Shown: one piece after another, positions 1 through 5,454 of the stretch
Numbering within the stretch: position 1 is the first letter of the stretch
Layout of the letters: every line of letters starts with the position of its first letter
NCBI GenBank assembly: GCA_035515475.1
Contig: DATJBF010000078.1
Location: forward strand, 1-15,249
Source of the DNA: DATJBF01 sp035515475
GTDB lineage: Bacteria; Verrucomicrobiota; Verrucomicrobiia; Palsa-1439
Direction: 5' to 3'
Length of the DNA: 15,249 nucleotides
The notes under the pieces: model-generated
The model's database searches: none
What the model was told of the DNA's origin: nothing
Seen by the model: the letters and a program-made list of their open reading frames with translations, nothing else
Translations under genes and position numbers: made by a program

Positions 1-1
1 G

Positions 2-130
2 AAAATTGAACGACTCTTCGCTTGGCTGTTCAACTTTCGACGTTTGGTGGTGCGCTATGAATATCACGCGGAGAACTTCCAAGCTCTGGTCCAACTCGGC
101 GCCGTGATTATCCTCTTGCGCCATTTATGA
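2..130 (+). CDS. IS5-like transposase, C-terminal end (partial)
   Basis: The frame is open from the window edge and ends at TGA 128-130, giving about 42 residues. It contains RLFAWLFNFRRLVVRYEYH and ends VIILLRHL. This matches the usual C-terminal tail of IS5-group DDE transposases: an E-R-x-F-A-W helix carrying the last catalytic Glu, an R-R-L-V-x-x-Y-E segment, then a hydrophobic end. The catalytic Glu here would be in KIERLFAW near the window edge. The rest of the gene, including both catalytic Asp residues, lies outside the window, so integrity cannot be judged. It converges on the minus-strand WD40 gene, and the two stop codons nearly touch, which is what insertion of an IS into that gene would give. 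The family assignment is from recalled motifs, not a search. Confidence 0.8.
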   Translation, partial: KIERLFAWLFNFRRLVVRYEYHAENFQALVQLGAVIILLRHL

Positions 131-1252
131 GATGGCTTCTAGGCTCAGACCGGTTTTGCCCACGCCCGTGTCACCCACTAACACAACCTTGGCGTTGACG
201 TAGTGGGCACTGGGCACCCCTCCTTCACCAAGCAAGCCCGCAAGATCCAATTCCAAAATATGAATTTCTCTTTTCTCAGCTACCGCTAGCGTCGACGACG
301 TTGGGCTGAAATCGATCATTTGCTTCAGAGAGCAACCTTCCCCTACGAGCCATGGAATAACAGCTGACTGTTCCCATTTGTCGCATCGCCAGATTCGTAA
401 CGTTTCGTCGACAGCAACCGATGCGAGCAATTGACACCGGGACGACAAACTGACGCTAGACACAAGTTGGGAAGTGTGTCCTTCGAGGCTGCGCATGAGT
501 TTGCCAGAACTCGGGTCCCAAACCTTTACCGTTCCATCCTGAGAGCCAGAGACAATTATCGATCCATCCGAAGCCCAGTCTAAATCAAAGCAATTGCTCC
601 AACCACCGTACCTTGCATTGATCTGACCTGTGGATGATCCACTTTTCGTCACATCTACTAAGTCCAGAACGCCGTCTCCCCAGTAGCCTCCATTTGCGAT
701 GCGCCTTCCGTCTGGCGACCATTTGATTTCCACGCCGGTCATTGCGAAAGGAAGCTTGTCGAATCTTTGACTCAGAATATCAAGAATCCATAGGCCTCCG
801 GCTGTGTGCCTTGGTTCATTCTCGCCGCAGCTTGAGCAAGCGAGCTGCCTGCCGGACGGGTCCCAAGCCACGCAGAGAACCGGTTCTGGCGATTGCAGTG
901 GCCCGTCTGCCAATTCTCCAGAGGTGATACTCCAAAACTGTATCCGCTCATCTCGCGCCGACAAAGCAATGGTTTTCGAGTCCGGAGACCATGCAAATGC
1001 CGAGAAACCCTTGGGATGATTTATTGATGCACGTACCTCGTGACGAGAAGCCGTATCCCAAACATGAATACTGCCATCGCTAGACAGCGATGCCAACATC
1101 TGCCCGTCCGGCGACCACGCGATGCGCACGATGGTCGTAGGTCCCCGCAACGTGCAAACGTGCTTCACACCCGCGGGTAGGTTCTTCCGTACCTCCTCGT
1201 CAGCACGCTGCCATCTGTCGCTAGATTTCTTCACAGGCATATCGCGCCACAT
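125..1252 (-). pseudogene. WD40-repeat protein with P-loop GTPase domain, truncated at 3' end by IS
   Basis: The remaining frame has 375 residues. About seven WD40 blades fill residues 30-335; clear ones include IAWSPDGQMLASLSSDGSI ending HVWD, and SGSQDGTVKVWDPSSG. Such blades form a beta-propeller for protein binding. A linker leads to KVVLVGDTGVGKTGLSL, an intact Walker A motif (GDTGVGKT, residues about 360-367) of a Ras/Roc-like GTPase or STAND-like NTPase. The frame then reads EAIS and stops at TAA 125-127, so switch regions, Walker B and any effector domain are missing. Relatives with this architecture continue with a full G domain. The lost part begins where an IS5-like transposase end lies, so I infer insertional truncation. 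The start is ATG 1252, with an in-frame stop directly upstream; ATG 1237 is an alternative. No Shine-Dalgarno is seen. The propeller could still be made, but not the GTPase. Confidence 0.8.
131..142. mobile_element. Probable IS end / WD40 gene junction
   Basis: The transposase stop ends at 130, and the WD40-GTPase frame still reads as normal family sequence up to about position 143. The junction must therefore lie in these bases. CTAG at 139-142 fits the YTAR-type target preferred by some IS5 members. The terminal inverted repeat cannot be verified because the other IS end is outside the window. Confidence 0.45.
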
Positions 1253-1482
1253 TGTCGCAGAGGCCGTCTAGGTAAGGGCGTCGCGGCGAATCCTTTGGAT
1301 CCCCCACCAAGGGGCAAGCCTCACGTACCGTGAGTATGACTGGAGAAATGGCGCAATTCAAGATGAACAAAGGCTCTCAGCTATCAGCCGTCGGCGTTCG
1401 GCTAGTAACAACGAGAGAAAGCGGGCCGTCACCAGTGATCGGTGATCAGTTATCAGCCAACGACAACAAGGAATGAGCATGG
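1253..1482. other. Spacer between WD40 gene and ImmA-like gene
   Basis: No convincing gene is present. It holds a small hairpin (CTCACG-tac-CGTGAG, 1320-1334) and degenerate short repeats: TATCAGCC occurs at 1382-1389 and again at 1451-1458, the second within a stretch of related 'gtgatc' units. A promoter for the minus-strand WD40 gene should lie here, but I cannot identify one with confidence. Confidence 0.5.
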
Positions 1483-2109
1483 CTACTGGAGGTCCAAGTC
1501 CAAGCGGCGGCGATAGCCGAGATTGCGCAACCGGTGTTTCGCGGCGTTGAAGTTCACATCGTAATCGCGCCCGATGACGGCGATGAGTTCTTCCACCAGG
1601 ATATGCCGTTGCTCGTCCACAAGCTTCCTCGCCAGTTCCTCCACCCGCAGCTCAATGGTTGCCTTGGGTATCAACAGCGCAGATGCCAGCGCCCGGGCGT
1701 TGCTCTCCAAGCGGTCACGGGTCAGGTCGTCGAATTGCTTTTCCAAGGCCAGCCGATCTTCAACCGTCCGGCAATGGCTGAATACCGGCTGATGAATCAA
1801 GAAATGCGCGAGTTCCTCCGCCAGCGTGAACCGGTACTTCTTCTCGAGTCGGTCGGAATCCATTAACTCGGCGTCCACGAAGACAACCTTGGCTGTTGTA
1901 TCAATGAAGGCATACGTGTCCCACCGCCGCTTCAAGTCGTGGAAGGCTTCAATCCGTAGTTGATGTTTTTCCAGAATCAGACGCTCGATGTCCACCCGCA
2001 GCCCTTTGAGGCATTGCGGTGCACCCGCCAGTGCCGCAGCCGCAATGCGCTCCAGTTCAAAGAGGCGAAAATCTTTAACGGTCGGCGCCGGTCTTCTTGT
2101 AGCGCCCAC
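1483..2109 (-). CDS. ImmA/IrrE-type metallopeptidase (variant active site)
   Basis: The protein has 208 residues. ImmA/IrrE proteases cleave a partner repressor to switch on mobile-element or stress genes. The core here is YRFTLAEELAHFLIH (about 92-106) followed by ESNARALASALLIP (about 135-148). The second matches the family's 'E-x-x-A-N-x-x-A-x-x-L-L-M-P' helix, which carries the third zinc ligand. The usual HExxH reads E98-E99-L-A-H102, so the first His is Glu. Similar 'AEE-xx-H' variants occur in the family, so activity is uncertain rather than excluded. The only good start is ATG 2109, inside the upstream XRE gene and overlapping it by 35 bases, which implies translational coupling. The XRE/ImmA pairing supports the assignment. 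Confidence 0.78.
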   Translation of the reverse strand: MGATRRPAPTVKDFRLFELERIAAAALAGAPQCLKGLRVDIERLILEKHQLRIEAFHDLKRRWDTYAFIDTTAKVVFVDAELMDSDRLEKKYRFTLAEELAHFLIHQPVFSHCRTVEDRLALEKQFDDLTRDRLESNARALASALLIPKATIELRVEELARKLVDEQRHILVEELIAVIGRDYDVNFNAAKHRLRNLGYRRRLDLDLQ

Positions 2110-2467
2110 TGCGCAGGTCCTCGATGATGCCCCGCAATTGTTCCTCGGTCACCTTTTCGTTCTCCACCGTCCGCAGCATCGCTGGAATCAACTCGCTACT
2201 CTTCACGATCCGTTCCACATCCGCCGGCACCTCGTCCCTCCCTTTGGCCGCCAAGTCATAAAACGCTGCGCAGTCCGCCGTTCCCTGCTTCAACCCCAGC
2301 GTCTTGGCGATCCGCTCCAGCCCGTCCGCCGGCGGCGGTGGCAACACGCCCGCTTCGACGTTGCAGTAGTTCGATGGCTGCATCGCAACCTGCTTGGCGA
2401 ACTCGCGCAGGCTGACGTCGAGAGCCAATCGCTTCTCTTTCAGAAAATCTCCGAACGTTCCTTTCAT
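2075..2467 (-). CDS. XRE-family HTH transcriptional regulator
   Basis: The protein has 130 residues when started at ATG 2467. This start is preferred over ATG 2497 because GGAGG lies about 10 bases upstream (2479-2483), and the protein then begins MKGTFGDFLKEKRLALDVSL, the usual opening of a Cro/CI HTH. The HTH runs over residues 5-65: LREFAKQVAMQPSNYCNVEAG is helix 2 - turn - recognition helix, with the typical conserved E before G. The C-terminal half (DVERIVKSSELIPAMLRTV, then KVTEEQLRGIIEDLRSG) is helical and probably serves in dimerisation or interaction. It overlaps the ImmA/IrrE-like gene by 35 bases. In known pairs the XRE protein represses the locus and is the target of the protease, so self-repression is likely but not shown here. 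Confidence 0.8.
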   Translation of the reverse strand: MKGTFGDFLKEKRLALDVSLREFAKQVAMQPSNYCNVEAGVLPPPPADGLERIAKTLGLKQGTADCAAFYDLAAKGRDEVPADVERIVKSSELIPAMLRTVENEKVTEEQLRGIIEDLRSGRYKKTGADR

Positions 2468-2478
2468 CGCACCGTCTT

Positions 2479-2483
2479 CCTCC
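2479..2483 (-). promoter_or_regulatory. Ribosome binding site for XRE regulator
   Basis: GGAGG on the minus strand, about 10-11 bases before ATG 2467. It decides the start in favour of the shorter protein over ATG 2497. Confidence 0.55.
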
Positions 2484-2656
2484 AGTGTTCTATGCAACTA
2501 TAACACGGCCCGGAATCAGGGCAAGACGTTTCTTTCCGCCGGAGACTCCGCTCTGTCGTGCGAGGGTCTCCGACCCCGCACAGATTCTGACCGAAGGTCT
2601 CCCGGCCAACGCGGACAGCGGAGACCTGCGCCGAACAGGCGAGGTTGTAGCCACGT

Positions 2657-2683
2657 TTCAAGGTGCCAGAATGGCACCTTGAA
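2657..2683. repeat. Perfect 12-bp inverted repeat (hairpin)
   Basis: Arms TTCAAGGTGCCA (2657-2668) and TGGCACCTTGAA (2672-2683) are exact reverse complements around a 3-base loop, GAA. No U-tract follows on either side, and both neighbouring genes point away. A dispersed palindromic repeat is therefore more likely than a terminator. Confidence 0.75.
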
Positions 2684-2765
2684 CACAGAATCTCGCCAGC
2701 GATCAACCAACAACGGCAGCAGGCGAGGCGCCTGCCCGAGCCGCCAACCCGGGAAACTTCTGAAC

Positions 2766-2798
2766 CCTTTAACATTTCAACCTTTCAACCTCTTGACT
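2766..2798. repeat. Phased pyrimidine/AAC tract upstream of zf-HC2
   Basis: The units CTTTAAC, ATTTCAAC, CTTTCAAC and CTCTTGAC repeat about every 8-9 bases, ending 12 bases before the promoter-like motif. Such tracts could bend DNA or act as an upstream activating element. This is a description of sequence only; the function is inferred. Confidence 0.4.
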
Positions 2799-2809
2799 TC
2801 CAATGTGTC

Positions 2810-2841
2810 TGTAACTTTTTTCCTCGCCGCGGCTCAGTACC
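2810..2841 (+). promoter_or_regulatory. ECF-sigma-like promoter, copy 1 (zf-HC2 gene)
   Basis: TGTAACTTTT at 2810-2819 resembles the 'TGTAAC' -35 box of ECF-sigma promoters, and GGCTCAG at 2831-2837 occupies the -10 region. It ends 9 bases before ATG 2851. Copies with identical spacing lie at 7923 and 9681. It matches the 9681 copy at 25 of 32 positions. Confidence 0.6.
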
Positions 2842-2850
2842 CAGTGAAAC

Positions 2851-3093
2851 ATGAAATGCGAAGAGCTACTGGCGCTGCTGAATGAGTACGTGGACGGCAC
2901 GGCCGACCCGGCCATTTGCGAGGAGTTCGAGAAACATCTCGCGGGCTGCAATCCCTGCCAGATCGTCGTCGACAACATCCGCAAGACCGTCACGCTCTAC
3001 AAGGATGGCAAACCTTACGACCTGCCTGTGCAATTTCGCGAACATCTCCACGACCTGCTGCGCAAACGGTGGAAAGAAACCCACCGAAACTAA
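2851..3093 (+). CDS. zf-HC2 anti-sigma-like zinc finger protein
   Basis: The protein has 80 residues. It begins MKCEELLALLNEYVDG, and a zinc motif follows: Cys3, then H29-L-A-G-C33-N-P-C36. This H-x3-C-x2-C pattern is that of zf-HC2/ZAS anti-sigma factors, which bind an ECF sigma factor in the cytoplasm, often with redox-sensitive zinc release. There is no membrane segment and no second domain, so it is a soluble minimal ZAS. No sigma factor gene is adjacent, which is unusual because ZAS genes normally follow their sigma gene. The start is ATG 2851; no Shine-Dalgarno is visible. An ECF-like promoter sits directly upstream and recurs before the CoA-disulfide reductase and the efflux operon, so the protein may govern a sulfur/thiol stress regulon. 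That role is inferred. Confidence 0.8.
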   Translation: MKCEELLALLNEYVDGTADPAICEEFEKHLAGCNPCQIVVDNIRKTVTLYKDGKPYDLPVQFREHLHDLLRKRWKETHRN

Positions 3094-3215
3094 CACTCTT
3101 TTCATCGTCGGCTGTCGTGCGATGACCGCATCCAAAGGCGGGTTGGCATACGAATCGTGGTTCGCCTACCGTTCCGGTCGCAGGCTCAGCCAGACAACGC
3201 TACAAAAATCAGCCG

Positions 3216-3242
3216 TTGACATCCTAGAATAATGAGTATACG
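3216..3242 (+). promoter_or_regulatory. Candidate sigma-70-type promoter for DUF134-NifX
   Basis: TTGACA (3216-3221) is a perfect -35 box, and TATACG (3237-3242) a plausible -10 after a short 15-base spacer. The -10 lies inside a palindrome, as expected for a repressor or activator site. Confidence 0.45.
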
Positions 3243-3247
3243 CTCAT
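3232..3247. promoter_or_regulatory. Palindromic operator candidate upstream of DUF134-NifX
   Basis: ATGAG-tatacg-CTCAT: perfect 5-base arms and a matching central TA, with 12 of 16 positions symmetric overall. It is 24 bases before the start codon and overlaps the candidate -10. The adjacent gene encodes an HTH (DUF134) protein, so autoregulation through this site is a reasonable inference. Confidence 0.5.
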
Positions 3248-3271
3248 ATCTAGCCAAGGATCAGGACGCCG

Positions 3272-4000
3272 ATGCCAAGAGCTCATTGTCCACGACGTAT
3301 CCGCCAACTGCCTAGCGCTACGTATTTTAAGCCAGCCGGTATCCCCTTGCGGACGCTTGAGGAGATCGCGCTCGCACTTGATGAACTCGAGGCTCTCCGT
3401 CTGGCCGATCTGACGGCGCTGCATCATGAAACAGCCGCGGAGCAAATGGGAGTTTCCCGCGCCACGTTTGGCCGCATCGTGGAACGGGCCCGGCGAAAAG
3501 TGGCCGACGCGCTCATCAACGGCAAAGCGTTGCGGCTGGAGGGCGGCCCCGTGCTTCTGCCCGCGACGCTTCCCTGCGTCCTGCAAAAAACTCAACATTC
3601 CGGAGAATCAAAGTCCATGAAGATTGCTGCCGTTACCGATGACGAGAAAACAATCAGTCCACATTTTGGCCGCGCTTGCGGCTTTGTGATCCTGACCGTC
3701 GAGAATGGCAAGGTCATTGACCGCGAGACGCGCCGTCGTCAGAACGGTTGTGACGGCCAAGGCCACGAACAGGCGCACGACCATGGCGTCGAACAAGCCG
3801 GCCACCACTGCGGGGAATTGGTCGAACTGATCGCCGACTGTGCGGTGGTATTGGTCTGCCGAATGGGCGGCGGGATGTACCGCCGACTGCAAGCGGCCGG
3901 TATCCGCCCCGTGTTCACAGAGCTGATGAACATTGACGAGGCAGTTCGCGCGTTGTTGGAAGGGACTTTGTCCGCGAGCGAACCGAATCTCTGTCACTGA
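3272..4000 (+). CDS. DUF134 HTH - NifX/NifB-like cluster-binding fusion protein
   Basis: The protein has 242 residues in two domains. Residues 1-95 are a DUF134 domain: FKPAGIPLRTLEEIALALDE, then a sigma-region-4-like HTH (AAEQMGVSRATFGRIVERAR) and KVADALINGKALRLEGG. Residues 116-242 are a dinitrogenase iron-molybdenum cofactor-binding (NifX/NifB-C-like) domain: MKIAAVTDDEKTISPHFGRA, a His/Cys-rich loop (GCDGQGHEQAHDHGVEQAGHHC) and a C-terminal helix. The two families are often neighbouring genes; here one frame joins them without a stop. The start is ATG 3272, with AGGA 5 bases before it. An internal ATG (3617), preceded by GGAG, could also yield the NifX part alone. The protein may sense or carry an Fe-S or metal cluster and regulate transcription. 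No nitrogenase genes are present, so a nitrogen-fixation role is unlikely. Confidence 0.82.
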   Translation: MPRAHCPRRIRQLPSATYFKPAGIPLRTLEEIALALDELEALRLADLTALHHETAAEQMGVSRATFGRIVERARRKVADALINGKALRLEGGPVLLPATLPCVLQKTQHSGESKSMKIAAVTDDEKTISPHFGRACGFVILTVENGKVIDRETRRRQNGCDGQGHEQAHDHGVEQAGHHCGELVELIADCAVVLVCRMGGGMYRRLQAAGIRPVFTELMNIDEAVRALLEGTLSASEPNLCH

Positions 4001-4024
4001 ACCTGATCGCCGCGAAGACACATC

Positions 4025-4498
4025 ATGAGAAAGAATTTTTGCTTTAAACCGATTGGAGTCATTCATTCACCGTATCGCCGGCCTGAAGATGCGCCGCGCC
4101 GGCCCCGGAGTTTTCCAGCGGCCAGGGCCACGGTGAAAGTGTTCGCTCCCTACCGGGCTGGACTGCGGGATCTGCGCGGGTTCTCCCATGTGCTGCTGGT
4201 GTACTGCCTGCACCTGTCGAAGGGATGCGATCTGGTATGTCGGCCTTTTCTGGGCCGGCGCCGGCGTGGCGTCTTTGCAACGCGTTCGCCCCGCCGTCCC
4301 AATCCGATCGGGATTACCGTGGTGCGCCTGGTGAATGTCCGCCATGACGGCCTGGAGGTTTCGCACGTTGACATGGTGGAGGGCTCGCCGCTGTTGGACA
4401 TCAAACCGTACCTCCCGGAAACGGGTCCTCACGAACGAGTGAAACTGGGTTGGTTGAAACAGGAATTGCGGAGACTGGAAGCTGACCGTGACGATTAA
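4025..4498 (+). CDS. trmO: tRNA (t6A37) N6-methyltransferase TrmO
   Basis: The protein has 157 residues, the size of the core TrmO (TsaA/YaeB, UPF0066) domain without the C-terminal extension found in E. coli. TrmO uses SAM to methylate N6-threonylcarbamoyladenosine at position 37 of ACY-decoding tRNA-Thr. Visible family features are FKPIGVIHSPYRRPEDAPRR at the N-terminus, ATRSPRRPNPIG (about 85-96, the signature SAM-binding loop) and LLDIKPYLP near residue 133. The start is ATG 4025, 24 bases after the DUF134-NifX stop. The end overlaps the GTG start of the deformylase by 11 bases, implying coupled translation. In anaerobes TrmO-like genes often travel with radical SAM and NifX-like genes, so this copy may have a specialised role. 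The substrate is inferred from the family. Confidence 0.85.
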   Translation: MRKNFCFKPIGVIHSPYRRPEDAPRRPRSFPAARATVKVFAPYRAGLRDLRGFSHVLLVYCLHLSKGCDLVCRPFLGRRRRGVFATRSPRRPNPIGITVVRLVNVRHDGLEVSHVDMVEGSPLLDIKPYLPETGPHERVKLGWLKQELRRLEADRDD

Positions 4499-5015
4499 AG
4501 GCGACGACCGGATCGAGACACAGGCGCGCCGGCAAGCCCTGCGCAAGCTGAGTCTGCGTCTCTATCCGGATTCCGTACTGCGCCAACCCTGCACCCCCGT
4601 GGAATGGTTCGACAGCACCCTGCGCGACCTGTTGGCCGAGATGCGATCCCTGATGCTGGCCAACGGCGGGATCGGACTGGCCGGCCCGCAGGTCGGCCTC
4701 ACCCAGCAACTCTTCATCGGTGAGATTGACGGTCGGCACCTAGCCCTGATCAACCCGGTATTGCAGCCGGGTGCGGAAACGGAGGCGATGATTGAAGGCT
4801 GCCTGAGCCTGCCCGGCACGCGGGTGAACGTCCGTCGGCCAGCTCGCGTCTCCATCGCGGGCTTCGATCCAGACGGCAAACGCTTCACCCGGGAAGTCGA
4901 CGGCCTGTGCGCCAGGGTGATTCAGCACGAAACGGATCATCTCCACGGAGTTCTCATTCTGGACCACGGCCCGCGATTGGACGAGGGAACCATTCATGAA
5001 CGAAACAGCTACTAA
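4488..5015 (+). CDS. def: Peptide deformylase
   Basis: The protein has 175 residues, normal for the family. It removes the formyl group from the N-terminal Met of new proteins. All three metal/active-site motifs are present: GIGLAGPQVG (61-70; canonical GxGLAAxQ with Gly for the second Ala), EGCLSLPG (103-110; Cys105 is a metal ligand) and QHETDHLHG (146-154; His147 and His151 ligands, Glu148 catalytic). The N-terminal LRLYPDSVLRQPCTPVEWFD is typical. The chosen start is GTG 4488, which overlaps the trmO stop by 11 bases; roughly the first 18 residues are a poorly conserved extension. The next gene starts 20 bases before its stop. It lacks fmt as a neighbour, so it may be a second deformylase of the genome rather than the housekeeping copy. 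Confidence 0.92.
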   Translation: MTIKGDDRIETQARRQALRKLSLRLYPDSVLRQPCTPVEWFDSTLRDLLAEMRSLMLANGGIGLAGPQVGLTQQLFIGEIDGRHLALINPVLQPGAETEAMIEGCLSLPGTRVNVRRPARVSIAGFDPDGKRFTREVDGLCARVIQHETDHLHGVLILDHGPRLDEGTIHERNSY

Positions 5016-5454
5016 CCGATCCGGCGCGATCGACCGTCTTTCCAACCATCCGCGATGTGTGGCGTGCAGCCCGAGTCACGAGCATGGTTGGCAACTGAAG
5101 TTTACGCGGAGGGCGGATGGTAGTGTCAGTGCTGCAGTTGACTGCGCTCCAAGGTGGGAGGGATATCCGAAGCGGTTGCACGGGGGAGCGATTGCGATGC
5201 TGCTGGACGCCGCCATGACTCACTGTTTGTTTGCTCACGGCGAGGCCGCGGTGACGGCTGAGCTGTGCGTGCGCTACCGGGAGGCTGTGGCCACTGGCCG
5301 TCCGGCCCGCGTGCAGGCCTGGTTGGTCCACGGCTCATCCCGGCTACATCGGTTGCGAGCCGAATTGCTCCAGGAGAACCGCGTCAAGGCCGTCGGCACC
5401 GGCAAGTTCGTGCCGCTGCCGCGACCAGAGGCCAAGGAGCCAATCTACACATGA
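4996..5454 (+). CDS. PaaI-like hotdog-fold thioesterase
   Basis: The protein has 152 residues. The region CVACSPSHEHGWQLKF, then RLHGGAIAMLLDAAMTHCLF (about 60-79), is the 4HBT/PaaI hotdog signature, with the HGG loop and a following Asp (D71) on the central helix. The strand AAVTAELCVRYREAV also fits. Such enzymes hydrolyse acyl-CoA or related thioesters; the substrate here is unknown. Cys21 and Cys24 form a C-x2-C near the N-terminus, seen in many members of this subgroup. The start is ATG 4996, preceded by GAGGGA, and overlaps def by 20 bases. The stop overlaps the next start as ATGA (5451-5454). Its fixed place between deformylase and a radical SAM enzyme suggests a shared pathway, which I cannot name. 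Confidence 0.8.
   Translation: MNETATNRSGAIDRLSNHPRCVACSPSHEHGWQLKFTRRADGSVSAAVDCAPRWEGYPKRLHGGAIAMLLDAAMTHCLFAHGEAAVTAELCVRYREAVATGRPARVQAWLVHGSSRLHRLRAELLQENRVKAVGTGKFVPLPRPEAKEPIYT

Larger units (their letters stand above)
2498..2809. other. Divergent spacer with dyad repeats
   Basis: About 310 bases between the leftward XRE/ImmA pair and the rightward zf-HC2 gene. No reading frame here resembles a protein. It contains GGTCTCCGACC (2565-2575), an inverted pair AGGTCTCC / GGAGACCT (2595-2602 and 2620-2627), a perfect 12-bp-arm hairpin (2657-2683) and a CT-rich phased tract (2766-2798). It looks like decayed or repeat-filled intergenic DNA. Confidence 0.6.

Noticed and set aside
1382..1458. 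CRISPR-like repeats in the 1253-1482 spacer
   Set aside because: The repeats are only 8 bases, imperfect and irregularly spaced, and no cas genes are near.
2657..2683. Hairpin read as a rho-independent terminator
   Set aside because: No T-run follows on either strand and both flanking genes read away from it.
2882..3232. 116-codon frame overlapping the zf-HC2 gene
   Set aside because: It has Ser/Thr/Arg-rich shadow composition, whereas the overlapping frame encodes an exact zinc-finger motif.
3272..4000. Nitrogen-fixation locus
   Set aside because: A NifX-type domain alone does not indicate nitrogenase; no nif structural or assembly genes are in the window.
5265..5450. N-terminal extension of the radical SAM protein by 62 codons
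   Set aside because: It lies within the thioesterase gene, is Arg/Gly/Pro-rich, and precedes an ATGA-coupled start where family similarity begins.
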